Source: Modestobacter sp. L9-4 (GTDB taxonomy: Bacteria; Actinomycetota; Actinomycetes; Mycobacteriales; Geodermatophilaceae). Taken from it: a stretch of DNA of 64,000 nucleotides. The translations under genes were made by a program, and so were the position numbers. The notes below the pieces were generated by a model that did no database searches, was not told the origin of the DNA, and worked only from the letters and a program-made list of their open reading frames with translations. Positions 1-9,448 of this stretch are shown one piece after another. Location of the stretch: NCBI RefSeq assembly GCF_019112525.1, contig NZ_CP077800.1, positions 620,001 through 684,000 on the forward strand, given 5' to 3'. Each line of letters starts with the position of its first letter. Positions within the stretch are counted from its first letter, which is position 1.

Positions 1-775
1 GCGCGGTCCACCCGCCGTCGACCACGAGGACGGTCCCGGTGACCAGCCGGGAGGCCGGCGCGGACAGGTAGACCACCGCGCCGGCGACGTCGGCGGGCGT
101 GCCCAGCACCCCCAGCGGGATCCGGGCGAGCACCTCGTCCCGCAGCCCCGGGCCGTCGAGCAGCGGTGCGGTGCCGGGCGTGCGCACGAACGTCGGCGCG
201 ACCGTGTTGACGGTGATGCCGTGCTCGGCCCACTCCAGCGCCAGCACCTTGCCCAGCTGGTGGAGGCCGCCCTTGCTGGCGCAGTAGACCGCGGCGTCGG
301 GCAGCCCGACCAGGCCGCCCTGCGAGCCGATCATCACGATCCGGCCGCCGCCGCGCGGGACCATGACCCGGGCGACCGCCTGGCTGACGAAGAAGGCGCC
401 CCGCAGGTTCACCGCCATCATCTCGTCGAAGTCGTCCTCGGTGACGTCGAGCGCGCGGTGGGCGGTGCCGAGCCCGGCGTTGTTGACCAGCACGTCGATC
501 CGGCCGTGCCGGGCGACGACCTCGGCCACGGCCGCACCGATCGAGGCGACGTCCCGCACGTCGAGCAGCACCGAGGTGACCGGCAGGCCGCGGTCGGCGG
601 CCTCGGCCTCGATCGCGGCGACGTCCTCTCGCGTCCGCGCCGTCGCCACGACCTCTCCCCCGGCCTCCGCGAGGTGGAAGGCCAGTTCGCGGCCGATGCC
701 GCGGGTGGCGCCGGTGACCAGCACGACCCGTCCGCCGAGGTCGAACCAGCTGCCCACCGGTGCCGGCGTGCTCAC
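1..775 (-). CDS. SDR family oxidoreductase (C-terminus cut by window edge)
   Basis: Classical short-chain dehydrogenase/reductase, a cytosolic NAD(P)-dependent alcohol/ketone oxidoreductase; substrate unknown. Visible: cofactor motif TGATRGIG (residues ~21-28), NNAG (~97), catalytic Ser in IGSQGG (~149), YCASK (Tyr ~164), and the typical C-terminal VVDGGW; only the last few residues are missing. The start is a GTG that overlaps the stop of the ROK regulator gene by 4 bases (GTGA), so the two are translationally coupled. It is divergent from the amino-sugar/amino-acid operon and probably serves the same sugar pathway (inference). Confidence 0.9.
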   Translation of the reverse strand, partial: MSTPAPVGSWFDLGGRVVLVTGATRGIGRELAFHLAEAGGEVVATARTREDVAAIEAEAADRGLPVTSVLLDVRDVASIGAAVAEVVARHGRIDVLVNNAGLGTAHRALDVTEDDFDEMMAVNLRGAFFVSQAVARVMVPRGGGRIVMIGSQGGLVGLPDAAVYCASKGGLHQLGKVLALEWAEHGITVNTVAPTFVRTPGTAPLLDGPGLRDEVLARIPLGVLGTPADVAGAVVYLSAPASRLVTGTVLVVDGGWTA

Positions 776-1995
776 GCGGCCGGACCGGCGCCGACGGCGG
801 CGTTCACGCGGGTGGGCTCGAAGAGGTGCTCCAGCGCCAGGTGCGCCCCGCCGATGACGCCGGCCAGCGGCCCGGCGCGGGTCACGGTGACCTGCAGGGC
901 GTCGGTGGCCAGCGGGAGGCACCGCTCGTAGACGACCGCGCGCAGGCCGGAGACCCACGGCTCGGCCTGGCTCAGCCGGCCGCCGAGCACCAGGGTGTCG
1001 GGGTTGAAGAAGTTCAGCACGTTCGCCAGCACCTCGCCGGTGGCCCGCCCGGCGGAGCGGAGCAGCTGGGCGGACACCGGCTCGCCGTCGGCGGCCAGCC
1101 GCAGCACGTCGGCGGTGTCGGTGACCGGCAGGCCGGCCGCGGCCAGGTCGCGGGCGAGGGCGGCGCCGCTGGCCACGGCGTCCAGGCAGCCGATCCGGCC
1201 GCAGGAGCACGGGACGTCGGAGTGCGTGCCGACCGAGGCGTGGCTGATGTCGCCGGCGGCGCCGCGCGCCCCCCGGTGCAGGTGCCCGTCGATGACCACC
1301 CCGCAGCCGATGCCCGACCCGGCCTTGAGGAACACCAGGTGGCGCCCCGGCTCCGGGGTCGCGGCGTACTCCCCCACCGCCATCAGGTTGGCGTCGTTCT
1401 CCACCAGCACCGGGACGTCGACCAGCCGCCCCAGCAGCGCGCGCACGTCGACGCCGTTCCAGCCGGGCATCCGGGCCGGGGTGACCACCCGGCCGGCCTG
1501 GGCGTCCACCGGACCGGGCACCCCCACCGTCACCGCGTGCAGCGGCGCGGGCCCGTCCAGGCCCGCGAGCATCTCCACCAGCTGACCGTGCACCCAGCCC
1601 AGCACCGACTCCGGGCCGTCCTGCACCCGGATCGACGCCGAGCGCTCGGCCAGCAGCCGGCCCCCGAGGTCGAACAGCGCCAGCGCGGCGTGCGAGCCAC
1701 CGAGGTCGGCGGCGGCGACCACCCCGCCGGCGCTGCGCAGCCGCACCTGGCGGGGACGGCGCCCGCCGTGGGACACGCCCTCCCCGGCCTCCTCGAGGTA
1801 GCCGTGGTCGAGCAGCGCCTGGACGCGGGTGGCCGCGGTCGTGGCGGAGATGCCGGTCAGCCGGGCGATCTCCGAGCGGGAGGAGACGTGCCCGGTGCGG
1901 ACGAGCTGGAGCACCGCCCCGGGCGAGTCGGGCGCCACCAGTCCGCTCGGCGCCCAGGAGGGGCCGTCGGGCGTCCAGGAGGAGACGGTGGCCAC
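772..1995 (-). CDS. ROK family transcriptional regulator
   Basis: 407 aa. N-terminal winged helix-turn-helix (~residues 28-70, with [10 protein letters not shown] then [12 protein letters not shown]), then a ROK sugar-binding domain from ~93 ([10 protein letters not shown]) with the structural zinc motif CSCGRIGC (263-270). The kinase motif ExGH is GDISH (248-252) here, as expected for a sensor that no longer phosphorylates sugar. The GTG start lies 7 bases after a TACAAA -10-like element, so the mRNA may be leaderless. It is divergent from the transporter/asparaginase/nagAB operon and likely represses it in response to an amino sugar or its phosphate; this role is inferred from position and family (NagC/Mlc type). 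Confidence 0.92.
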   Translation of the reverse strand: MATVSSWTPDGPSWAPSGLVAPDSPGAVLQLVRTGHVSSRSEIARLTGISATTAATRVQALLDHGYLEEAGEGVSHGGRRPRQVRLRSAGGVVAAADLGGSHAALALFDLGGRLLAERSASIRVQDGPESVLGWVHGQLVEMLAGLDGPAPLHAVTVGVPGPVDAQAGRVVTPARMPGWNGVDVRALLGRLVDVPVLVENDANLMAVGEYAATPEPGRHLVFLKAGSGIGCGVVIDGHLHRGARGAAGDISHASVGTHSDVPCSCGRIGCLDAVASGAALARDLAAAGLPVTDTADVLRLAADGEPVSAQLLRSAGRATGEVLANVLNFFNPDTLVLGGRLSQAEPWVSGLRAVVYERCLPLATDALQVTVTRAGPLAGVIGGAHLALEHLFEPTRVNAAVGAGPAA

Positions 1996-2106
1996 AGCGG
2001 ACTTTGTACCAGCTCTGTGAACTTTGCCCGGTGTTGCGTTGACATGCTCCAGAAATTGGACTTATGTCTGCCTCGTCCGAGCGAGACCGGTGAGGAGCGA
2101 CACACG
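1996..2106. promoter_or_regulatory. divergent control region with ROK-type operator candidate
   Basis: Contains two direct ACTTTG repeats (2001-2006 and 2021-2026) exactly 20 bases apart, that is two helical turns. The first overlaps the likely -10 (TACAAA, minus strand 2008-2003) of the ROK gene. For the plus-strand operon TTGACA (2039-2044) and TATGTC (2063-2068) form a -35/-10 pair with an 18-base spacer, and GAGGAG (2092-2097) is the ribosome binding site 9 bases before the ATG at 2107. Autoregulation plus control of the operon is inferred. Confidence 0.55.
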
Positions 2107-2844
2107 ATGCCAGCGATGATCACGGTCTCCGGGGTCAACAAGCACTTCGGCGACCTGCACGTGCTGCGCGACATCGACCTGGAGGTCGCGCCCCGCGAGG
2201 TCGTGGTGGTGGTCGGCCCCTCGGGCTCGGGCAAGTCGACCCTGTGCCGCACCCTCAACCGGCTGGAGACGATCGACTCCGGCCGGATCGAGATCGACGG
2301 CCGCCCCCTGCCCGAGGAGGGCAGCGAGCTGGCCCGGCTGCGCTCCGAGGTGGGCATGGTCTTCCAGTCCTTCAACCTCTTCGGACACCGCACCGTGCTG
2401 GACAACCTCATGCTCGCGCCGGTCGCCGTCCGCAAGCTGTCCAAGCAGGTCGCCCGCGACCGGGCCCTGGAGCTGCTGGACCGGGTGGGGCTGGCCGGCA
2501 AGGCCGACGCGCTGCCCGCGCAGCTGTCCGGTGGGCAGCAGCAGCGCGCCGCCATCGCCCGAGCCCTGGCCATGGAGCCGAAGGTGATGCTCTTCGACGA
2601 GCCCACCTCGGCCCTGGACCCGGAGCTGGTCAGCGGCGTCCTCGACGTGATGGCCGGCCTCGCCGCCGAGGGCATGACCATGGTCGTGGTCACCCACGAG
2701 ATGGGCTTCGCCCGCCGGGTCGCCGACCGGGTCGTCTTCATGGACGCCGGGGAGATCGTCGAGCAGTCGACGCCCGCGGAGTTCTTCGCCGGCGCCCGCA
2801 CCGAACGCGCCCGCTCCTTCCTGTCCAAGGTGCTCGCCCACTGA
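2107..2844 (+). CDS. polar amino acid ABC transporter, ATP-binding protein
   Basis: 245 aa ATPase of the PAAT type (GluA/GlnQ-like) that powers uptake through the two permeases encoded downstream. Walker [10 protein letters not shown] (37-45), Q-loop MVFQSF (~87), signature LSGGQQQR (~140), Walker [12 protein letters not shown] (~162) and the H-loop THEM are all intact, so it should be active. The ATG at 2107 is chosen because GAGGAG precedes it and the family N-terminus ([12 protein letters not shown]) begins there; a much longer upstream reading frame is antisense to the ROK gene. First gene of the operon ending with nagB. Confidence 0.95.
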   Translation: MPAMITVSGVNKHFGDLHVLRDIDLEVAPREVVVVVGPSGSGKSTLCRTLNRLETIDSGRIEIDGRPLPEEGSELARLRSEVGMVFQSFNLFGHRTVLDNLMLAPVAVRKLSKQVARDRALELLDRVGLAGKADALPAQLSGGQQQRAAIARALAMEPKVMLFDEPTSALDPELVSGVLDVMAGLAAEGMTMVVVTHEMGFARRVADRVVFMDAGEIVEQSTPAEFFAGARTERARSFLSKVLAH

Positions 2845-2970
2845 GCCCGAGGTGCCCAGGCACCGGGTCCGCACCGCCCGGGGGCGCACCCGCACCCCGG
2901 CAGCACCCCGCACCACCCCACGACCCCCACAGGACCCACGACCCCGCGCAGGCGGGACAGGAGGAACCCC

Positions 2971-3939
2971 ATGTCGACGACCCGTTCCCGGCTGCGCCCC
3001 CGTGCGCTGGTGGGACCCACCATCGGCGCGACCGTGCTCGCCCTGGCACTCACCGGGTGCGGTGGCAGCTCGGAGTCGGCCTCCTCCGCGGTGCCCGGCG
3101 CTGCGCCGTCCTCGGCCGCCGCTGCGGCCCAGGACGTGCTCGCCGGCGCCCCTGTCGCCGACGTCGCCGCGATCCTGCCGGGCTCGACCATGGAGCGGAT
3201 CAAGCAGCGCGGCGAGCTGGTCGTGGCCGAGGCGCTCGACGCCCCCCTGCTGAGCCAGCAGGACCCGGCGAACCCCGACCAGGTCACCGGCTTCGACGCC
3301 GACATGGCCAAGGCGCTGGCCACCTACATCCTCGGTGAGCCGAAGGTGAAGATCGTGCCGCCGGCGACCGAGACGCGCGAGGCGCTGCTGGCCAACGGCA
3401 CCGTCGACGTCGTCTTCAACACCTACACGATCACCCCGGAGCGGGCCGAGCAGGTCGACTTCGCCGGACCGTACTTCTCCTCCGGGCTGTCCATCGCGGT
3501 CAAGACCGGCAACACCGACATCAAGACCGTGGACGACCTCGACGGCAAGAAGGTCATCGTCGGGGCCAACACCCCGGCCGTCACCGCCGTGCCGGAGAAG
3601 GCCCCCAACGCCGAGATCATCACCTTCGGCACCGACCCGCAGGCGGTGCAGGCGCTGACCCAGGGCCGCGGCGACGCCTACGTCCAGGACGTCACGCTGC
3701 TGGCCAGCGACGCGGTGAGCAACAAGGACATCACCGTGGTGGGCAGCCCCTTCACCTCCGAGCCCTACGGCATCGGCCTCAAGCACGACGACGCGCAGAT
3801 GAAGCAGTTCGTCAACGACTGGCTCGAGCAGATCTACGCCGACGGCACCTGGACCAAGATCTGGCAGAACTCCCTCGGCACCGTCGTCCAGGGCGAGGCC
3901 CCGACGCCGCCGGAGATCGGTTCCGTCCCCGGGTCCTGA
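2971..3939 (+). CDS. polar amino acid ABC transporter, substrate-binding lipoprotein
   Basis: 322 aa. Type II lipoprotein signal peptide with lipobox LTGC (Cys30), a Ser/Ala-rich linker, then the bacterial solute-binding family 3 fold (about 65-310), which captures polar amino acids outside the membrane. Features such as MERIKQRGELVVAEALDAP and VDVVFNTYTITPERAEQVDF are typical of glutamate/glutamine/aspartate binders, but exact ligand cannot be read from sequence. Preceded by an AGGAGG ribosome binding site. Together with an asparaginase and amino-sugar enzymes downstream, the ligand could be an amino acid amide or an amino-acid/sugar conjugate (inference). Confidence 0.93.
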   Translation: MSTTRSRLRPRALVGPTIGATVLALALTGCGGSSESASSAVPGAAPSSAAAAAQDVLAGAPVADVAAILPGSTMERIKQRGELVVAEALDAPLLSQQDPANPDQVTGFDADMAKALATYILGEPKVKIVPPATETREALLANGTVDVVFNTYTITPERAEQVDFAGPYFSSGLSIAVKTGNTDIKTVDDLDGKKVIVGANTPAVTAVPEKAPNAEIITFGTDPQAVQALTQGRGDAYVQDVTLLASDAVSNKDITVVGSPFTSEPYGIGLKHDDAQMKQFVNDWLEQIYADGTWTKIWQNSLGTVVQGEAPTPPEIGSVPGS

Positions 3940-4022
3940 CCCCCGCACGCCCCGGCCCGGTCGACGACCGGGCCGGGGCCGTGTCCCCCACCGGACCCGC
4001 TGCCCCCTGAGGGAGACCGCCC

Positions 4023-4667
4023 GTGGAAGCCCTGCTCGACAACGCCGGCCCGCTGCTGCAGGGCCTGCTGACCACGCTGTGGATCGCCGCCGTCGCCGGC
4101 GTCGGCGCCCTGGTGCTCGGCGTGCTCGTCGCCGCCGCCCGGGTCAGCCCGGTGCCCGTGCTGCGCGGCGTCGCCTTCGGCTACGTCCAGCTGTTCCTCA
4201 ACGTCCCGCTCCTGGCGCTGCTGGTGCTCTTCGTCTTCGCGCTGCCCGACGTCGGCCTGCTGATGCCGCTGGCCACCACCGTCGTGGTCGTGCTGGTGGT
4301 CTACGAGGCCGCCTACGTCGCCGAGGCGGTGCGCAGCGGGGTCAACACCGTCTCCCTCGGCCAGGCCGAGGCCGCCCGCGCCCTGGGCCTGACCTTCGTG
4401 CAGAGCCTGCGGCTGGTGGTGCTGCCGCAGGCCGTGCGCGCCGTCGTCCAGCCGCTGGGCAACGTGCTGATCGCGCTGGTGATGAACACGGCGCTGGCCG
4501 CGGCGGTCGGCGTCGTGGAACTGACCTCGGCCACGAACAAGGTGAACCTGGTGGAAGCGCAGCCCATCCCGATCTTCGCCGGCGCCGGCGTGCTCTACAT
4601 GCTGGTCGCACTCACCATCGGGCTGCTCAGCGGCGTGGTGGAGCGCCGGGTGGCGATCGCCCGATGA
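4023..4667 (+). CDS. amino acid ABC transporter permease (GluC-like)
   Basis: 214 aa membrane permease with about five transmembrane helices and the EAA-type coupling loop (AEAARALGLTFVQSLRLVVLPQA region, ~115-140) that docks the ATPase. GTG start 7 bases after GAGGGAGA. The stop overlaps the next permease by 4 bases (ATGA), so both halves of the heterodimeric channel are made in step. Together with the ATPase and lipoprotein it forms a complete polar amino-acid importer. Confidence 0.93.
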   Translation: MEALLDNAGPLLQGLLTTLWIAAVAGVGALVLGVLVAAARVSPVPVLRGVAFGYVQLFLNVPLLALLVLFVFALPDVGLLMPLATTVVVVLVVYEAAYVAEAVRSGVNTVSLGQAEAARALGLTFVQSLRLVVLPQAVRAVVQPLGNVLIALVMNTALAAAVGVVELTSATNKVNLVEAQPIPIFAGAGVLYMLVALTIGLLSGVVERRVAIAR

Positions 4668-5539
4668 GCGCCCGCCGCCCCCGCCGGGCCTCCACGGCCA
4701 GCGTCCTGTACGACGCACCCGGCCCCCGCACCCGCCGCCGGATCGCCCTCGCCTCCGGCGTCACCGTCGTGGTGGTCGTCGCCGCGCTGGTCCTCGCGCT
4801 GCGCGAGTTCGCCTCGCACGGGCAGCTCGACGCCGACCGCTGGGCGCCCTTCGCCAGCTGGCCGATCTGGTCCTACCTGCTCGTCGGGCTCCGCGGCACG
4901 CTCCTGGCGGCCGCGCTGACCGCCGTCCTGTCGGCCGCGGCCGGGGTGCTGCTGGCCCTGGGCCGGCTCAGCCGGGTGCGGCTGGTGCGCTGGCCGGCCA
5001 CCGCCTACATCGAGGTGGCCCGCGCGCTGCCGGTGCTGCTGCTCATCTACGTCACGCTCTTCGGCCTGCCCCGCTACGGCATCGACCTGCCGCTGCTGTG
5101 GAAGCTCGTCGTCCCGCTGACCGTGGCCAACTCCGCGGCGTTCGCGGAGATCTTCCGCGCCGGCATCCTCAGCCTGCCCCGCGGACAGGACGAGGCGGCC
5201 CGCAGCCTCGGCATGAGCGGCGCGCAGTCGATGCGGCTGGTCGTGCTGCCGCAGGCGGTCCGCCGGGTGACCCCCTCGGTGGTCACGCAGCTGGTCAGCC
5301 TGCTCAAGGACACCTCGCTGGGCTACGTCGTCGCCTTCACCGAGCTGCTGTTCCGGGCGCAGGTGCTGGCCTCCTACAACCGCCTGCTGGTGCAGACCTT
5401 CCTGGTCGTCACCGCCATGTACCTCGTCGTCAACGGGCTGCTGTCGGCCCTGGCCAGCCGGCTGCAGGACGCCAGCCGCCGGCGCACACCGAGCACCCCC
5501 GACGTCCCGCTGCTCGCCGCCGAGGAGATCCATGCCTGA
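4664..5539 (+). CDS. amino acid ABC transporter permease (GluD-like)
   Basis: 291 aa second permease subunit. Has an Arg-rich cytoplasmic N-terminus (~1-35), a first helix at ~36-58, then the BPD_transp_1 fold with an EAA loop around DEAARSLGMSGAQSMRLVVLPQA. The start ATG overlaps the preceding stop (ATGA). Its 3' end overlaps the asparaginase gene by 8 bases; the overlap ties transport to the hydrolase. The C-terminal tail after ~270 is short and hydrophilic. Confidence 0.93.
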   Translation: MSARRPRRASTASVLYDAPGPRTRRRIALASGVTVVVVVAALVLALREFASHGQLDADRWAPFASWPIWSYLLVGLRGTLLAAALTAVLSAAAGVLLALGRLSRVRLVRWPATAYIEVARALPVLLLIYVTLFGLPRYGIDLPLLWKLVVPLTVANSAAFAEIFRAGILSLPRGQDEAARSLGMSGAQSMRLVVLPQAVRRVTPSVVTQLVSLLKDTSLGYVVAFTELLFRAQVLASYNRLLVQTFLVVTAMYLVVNGLLSALASRLQDASRRRTPSTPDVPLLAAEEIHA

Positions 5540-6515
5540 GTTCCCGTACGCCGAGCTCGCCGTCCTGGAGCGCAACGGCTTCCCCGAGAGCCGGCACCTG
5601 GGCACCCTGGTCGGCCTCGCCGCCGACGGCACCGTTGCGCTGCGCCTGGGCGACGCGGACACCGCCGTGCTGCCGCGCTCGTCGACCAAGCCGTGGCAGG
5701 CGCTCGCCGTCCGGCGGTCGGGGCTGCACCTGGGCACCGAGGCGACCGCGCTGTCGGCCGGCAGCCACACCGGGGAGGACCGGCACGTCGCCGTCGTCCG
5801 CGAGGTGCTGGCCGCCGCCGGGCTGGACGAGTCCGCGCTCGGCTGCCCGGTCGACTGGCCCGAGGACGAGCCCACCCGCGAGCGGCTGATCGCCGCCGGC
5901 GAGCAGCGCAGCCGGGTGCGGATGAACTGCTCGGGCAAGCACGCCGCGATGCTGGCCGCCAGCGCGCACAACGGCTGGGACGTCGCCGGCTACCTCGACC
6001 CCGCGCACCCGCTGCAGCAGCTGGTGGCCGAGACGGTCGCCGAGGCCAGCGGCGGACCGGTGACGGCCACCGCGGTCGACGGGTGCGGCGCCCCGCTGTT
6101 CGGCACCACCGTGCTCGGCCTGGCCGGCGCCGTCCGGTCGATGGTCCTCAGCCCCGAGGGCAGCGACGCCCGCGCGGTCGCCGACGCGATGCGCGCGGCC
6201 CCGGAGTTCGTCGGCGGCACCGGGCACGTCAACACCCGGGTCATGCAGCTGCTGCCGGGGGTGCTCGCCAAGGGCGGCGCCGAGGGCGTGCTGGTGGCCG
6301 CCGCGGCCACCGGCCAGGCGGTGGCGATGAAGGTCGTCGACGGCTCGCCCCGGGCCACGACGGTGCTCGCGCTGGCGGCGCTGCGCGCCCTGGGCGTGGA
6401 CACCGCGCCGGCCGCGGACCTCACCGAGGTCCCGGTGCTCGGCGGTGGCCGCCCGGTCGGCCGGCTGGTCCTGGGCGCCGACCTGGCGGCCGCGCTCGCG
6501 GACGCGTCGGCGTGA
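5532..6515 (+). CDS. asparaginase (Asparaginase_II family, PF06089-like)
   Basis: 327 aa. Members hydrolyse L-asparagine or related amides to aspartate and ammonia and resemble the serine beta-lactamase fold rather than the classical AnsA/AnsB fold. Visible: SSTK at 50-53 (an SxxK-type nucleophile/base pair, as in the family), NCSGKH (132-137), DGCGAP (~184) and VGGTGHVNT (~225). Cytosolic, no signal peptide. Overlaps the upstream permease by 8 bases and the downstream cutC by 4. Its place between an amino-acid importer and amino-sugar genes raises the possibility that the natural substrate is a glycosylated or modified asparagine (inference). Confidence 0.88.
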   Translation: MPEFPYAELAVLERNGFPESRHLGTLVGLAADGTVALRLGDADTAVLPRSSTKPWQALAVRRSGLHLGTEATALSAGSHTGEDRHVAVVREVLAAAGLDESALGCPVDWPEDEPTRERLIAAGEQRSRVRMNCSGKHAAMLAASAHNGWDVAGYLDPAHPLQQLVAETVAEASGGPVTATAVDGCGAPLFGTTVLGLAGAVRSMVLSPEGSDARAVADAMRAAPEFVGGTGHVNTRVMQLLPGVLAKGGAEGVLVAAAATGQAVAMKVVDGSPRATTVLALAALRALGVDTAPAADLTEVPVLGGGRPVGRLVLGADLAAALADASA

Positions 6516-7216
6516 CCCTGGTCGAGATCTGCGTCGACGACGTCGCCGGGGCCCGCACCGCCGAGGCCGCCGGTGCCGACCGGGTGGAGCTGTGCGCCGA
6601 CCTGCTCGAGGGCGGCACCACGCCCAGCCCCGGCATGCTCGACCGCACCCTGGCCACGCTCACCCGGGTCGGCCTGCAGGTGCTGGTCCGCCCCCGCGGC
6701 GGCGACTTCGTCTACGACGCCGACGAGGTCGCGGTCATGCGCGCCGACGTCCGCGCCGTTCGCGCGCTGGCCGCCGGCGCCCCCGTGCCGGTGGGCTTCG
6801 TGCTCAGCGGGCTGACCCCCGACGGCCGGGTCGACCGGGCCGTGCTCGCGGCACTGCTCGAGGAGTGCGGCGACGCACCGACCACGTTCAGCAGGGCCTT
6901 CGACGAGGTGGCCGACCGGCGGACGGCGATGGACGAGCTCGCCGCGCTCGGCGTGCACCGGGTGCTCACCTCCGGCGGGGCCGCCACCGCCGCGGCCGGG
7001 GCCGACGAGCTGCGGGAGCTGGCCACCGACGGGCGGGTGACCGTGCTCGCCGCCGGGTCCGTGCGGTCGGGCAACGTGGGCGAGCTGCTGACCCGCACCG
7101 GCGTGCCCGAGGTGCACCTGCGCGCCCCCGGGCCCACCGGCGGCCGCCCCCGCACCTCCCCCGAGGAGGTCGCCGCGGTCCTCGCCGCCGTCCGGGCCCA
7201 CCGGGACGCCGCGTGA
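6512..7216 (+). CDS. cutC: CutC family TIM-barrel protein
   Basis: 234 aa, close to the usual CutC length. Opens with the family signature EICVDDVAGARTAEAAGADR then VELCADLLEGGTTPS; later VLVRPRGGDFVYD (~52-65), GFVLSGLTPDGRVD (~92) and VLTSGG (~151) are all family hallmarks. CutC was named for copper tolerance, but a biochemical role in copper is doubtful and its fold is that of an enzyme. Here it is translationally coupled on both sides (GTGA overlaps) to an asparaginase and a ROK sugar kinase, which fits an enzymatic step in amino-sugar metabolism better than metal homeostasis (inference). Confidence 0.88.
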   Translation: MTLVEICVDDVAGARTAEAAGADRVELCADLLEGGTTPSPGMLDRTLATLTRVGLQVLVRPRGGDFVYDADEVAVMRADVRAVRALAAGAPVPVGFVLSGLTPDGRVDRAVLAALLEECGDAPTTFSRAFDEVADRRTAMDELAALGVHRVLTSGGAATAAAGADELRELATDGRVTVLAAGSVRSGNVGELLTRTGVPEVHLRAPGPTGGRPRTSPEEVAAVLAAVRAHRDAA

Positions 7217-8259
7217 CCGGCAGCACGACGCCGGACACCGCGGCACCGGACACCGCGCCGGCGGACACGACGGCGGCGGACATGGCGGCGCTCGCGGTCG
7301 ACGTGGGCGGGACGACGGTCAAGGGCGCCCTGGTCGACGCCGCCGGCCGGCCGCTGCACGAGGTCGCCGCACCCACCTCGCCCGCCGACGGGACCCCGGT
7401 CGCCGACGTGCTCACCGCGGTGCTGGCCGAGCTGGCCGGCCGGGCCGAGGCGGCGGGACTGCGCGTGGTCGGCGCCGGCGTCGTCACCCCGGGCACCGTC
7501 GACGAGACCACCGGCCGGGTCGGGTTCGCCGCCAACCTGGGTTGGCGGGACTTCGACCTGCGCGCCCACCTGGAGCAGCGGGTCGCCGTCCCGGTGGCCG
7601 TCGGCCACGACGTGCGGGCCGCGGGTGCGGCCGAGGCGCTGCTGGGCGCCGGTCGCGGCGCGCGCGACCTGGCCTTCATCGCCCTCGGCACCGGGATCGC
7701 GGCGGCGCTGGTCACCGGCGGCGCCGTGGTGACCGGGGCGACCCGCGCGGCCGGGGAGATCGGGCACATGCCCGTGCACCCCGGCGGACGCCGGTGCACC
7801 TGCGGCCAGGTCGGCTGTCTGGAGGCCTACGCCTCCGGCGCCGCCGTGGCGCGCCGCTACACCGAGCTCGGCGGCGCCCCCGGCAGCACGGCCGGGGACG
7901 TCGCGGGCGCCCTGGGCACCGACCCGGCCGCCGACCAGGCGTGGCAGGAGGCGGTGCAGGCGCTGGCGCTGGCCGCCAGCACGCTCACCATGGCGCTGGA
8001 CCCCGCGCTGCTCGTCATCGGCGGCGGGCTGGGCCGGGCCGGGGAACGGCTGCTCGCCCCACTGCGCCGCGAGCTGGCCGGGCTGCTCGCCTGGCGGCCC
8101 GCGCCCCGACTCGCCGCCGCCGAGCTCGGTCAGGACGCCGGCCGGGTGGGGGCGGCCATGCTGGCCTACCGCGCCGCCGGGCACGGCGCCGTGGTGGAGC
8201 GCTGGACCCCCGCCGACGTCCTGGGCCCCCGGGACGCGGCCGTGGAGCCGGCCGGGTGA
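7213..8259 (+). CDS. ROK family sugar kinase (probably N-acetylglucosamine or glucose kinase)
   Basis: 348 aa. An Asp/Thr/Ala/Pro-rich N-terminal tail (1-24) precedes the ATP-binding motif VDVGGTTVKG (29-38); an ATG at 7282 is an alternative start just before it. The catalytic GHDVRAAG, the full ExGH motif (GEIGHMPVHPGG, ~176) and the zinc motif CTCGQVGC (~196-203) mark an active ROK kinase, in contrast to the regulator at 772-1995. Next to nagA and nagB it most likely makes GlcNAc-6-phosphate, the substrate of NagA. Start GTG overlaps the cutC stop by 4 bases. Confidence 0.9.
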   Translation: MTGSTTPDTAAPDTAPADTTAADMAALAVDVGGTTVKGALVDAAGRPLHEVAAPTSPADGTPVADVLTAVLAELAGRAEAAGLRVVGAGVVTPGTVDETTGRVGFAANLGWRDFDLRAHLEQRVAVPVAVGHDVRAAGAAEALLGAGRGARDLAFIALGTGIAAALVTGGAVVTGATRAAGEIGHMPVHPGGRRCTCGQVGCLEAYASGAAVARRYTELGGAPGSTAGDVAGALGTDPAADQAWQEAVQALALAASTLTMALDPALLVIGGGLGRAGERLLAPLRRELAGLLAWRPAPRLAAAELGQDAGRVGAAMLAYRAAGHGAVVERWTPADVLGPRDAAVEPAG

Positions 8260-9446
8260 CCGGCTCGCCCGAGCTGCTGCTGCGCGGCCGGCTGGTCAGC
8301 GGCGGGCAGGTCGTCGCCGACGGCCTGGTCGCCGTCACCGGCGGGACCGTCACGTGGGCCGGGCCGACCACCGGCTGGACCGGCCCGGCCGCGCTGCCCC
8401 CACCGGCACCGGACCGGCTGCTGCTGCCCGGCCTGGTCGACGTGCACTGCCACGGCGGCGGTGGGGCCGGCTTCCCCGACGACGACCTCGCCGGCGTGCA
8501 CGCCGCGGTGGCCGCCCACCGCAGCCGGGGCACCACCAGCCTGGTCGCCAGCCTGGTCTCGGCCCCACCCGCGGTGCTGCGCGAGCGGATCGCCCTGCTG
8601 GCGCCGCTGGTCACCGCCGGTGAGCTGGCCGGCCTGCACCTGGAGGGCCCGTTCCTCAGCGCCGCCCGCTGCGGCGCCCAGGACCCCGCCGCCCTGCTGG
8701 CCGGCGACCCGGAGCTGCTGGCCGACCTGCTGGCGGTGGCCCCGGGCGCGGTCGTGTCGATGACGCTGGCCCCGGAGACCGCGCGGGCCGGGCAGCTGGT
8801 CGAGGTGCTGCGCGCGCACGGCGTGCTGCCCAGCTTCGGGCACACCGACGCCGACGCCGCCACGACCACCACCGCGGTCCGGTCCGCCGCGGCCACCGGC
8901 CGGGTCTCGGTGACCCACCTGTTCAACGCGATGGCACCGCTGGCGTCCCGGGCGCCGGGCCCGGTCGCCGCGTACCTGGCCGCGGCCGCCCGCGGCGAGC
9001 TGGTGGTCGAGCTGGTCGGCGACGGCGTGCACCTGGCGCCGGAGACCGTGGCCGCGGTGTTCGACCTCGTCGGCCCCGGCCAGGTCGCGCTGGTGACCGA
9101 CGCGATGGCCGCCGCGGGCATGCCCGACGGCCGCTACCGGCTGGGCGCGCTCCCGGTGCAGGTGAGCGGCGGGACGGCCCGCCTGGCCACCGACGACGGC
9201 ACCCCGGGCGCCATCGCCGGCGGCACCGCGCGGCTGGTCGACGTCGTGGCGCGCACCGTGGCCGCCGGCGTGCCCCTCGCGGCCGCGGTCACCGCCGCCA
9301 CCGCCACCCCCGCCGGCCTGCTGGGGCTCTCCCCGCGGGTGGGCGACCTCGTCGCCGGCGCCCGTGCCGACGTGCTCGTGACCGACCCCGACCTGGAACC
9401 CGTCGCCGTCCTCCGGGCCGGCCGCTGGGTCCGAGAGGAGAGCTGA
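8256..9446 (+). CDS. nagA: N-acetylglucosamine-6-phosphate deacetylase
   Basis: 396 aa amidohydrolase converting GlcNAc-6-P to glucosamine-6-P and acetate in the cytosol. Seen: metal site DVHCHGGGGAGF (~63), LHLEGPFLS (~127), FGHTDADA (~192), VTHLFNAMAPL (~217), and the catalytic aspartate in LVTDAMAAAGMPDG (~280). GTG start overlaps the kinase stop by 4 bases. The gene after it is nagB, giving a complete route from GlcNAc-6-P to fructose-6-P. Confidence 0.95.
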   Translation: MTGSPELLLRGRLVSGGQVVADGLVAVTGGTVTWAGPTTGWTGPAALPPPAPDRLLLPGLVDVHCHGGGGAGFPDDDLAGVHAAVAAHRSRGTTSLVASLVSAPPAVLRERIALLAPLVTAGELAGLHLEGPFLSAARCGAQDPAALLAGDPELLADLLAVAPGAVVSMTLAPETARAGQLVEVLRAHGVLPSFGHTDADAATTTTAVRSAAATGRVSVTHLFNAMAPLASRAPGPVAAYLAAAARGELVVELVGDGVHLAPETVAAVFDLVGPGQVALVTDAMAAAGMPDGRYRLGALPVQVSGGTARLATDDGTPGAIAGGTARLVDVVARTVAAGVPLAAAVTAATATPAGLLGLSPRVGDLVAGARADVLVTDPDLEPVAVLRAGRWVREES

Positions 9447-9448
9447 CC

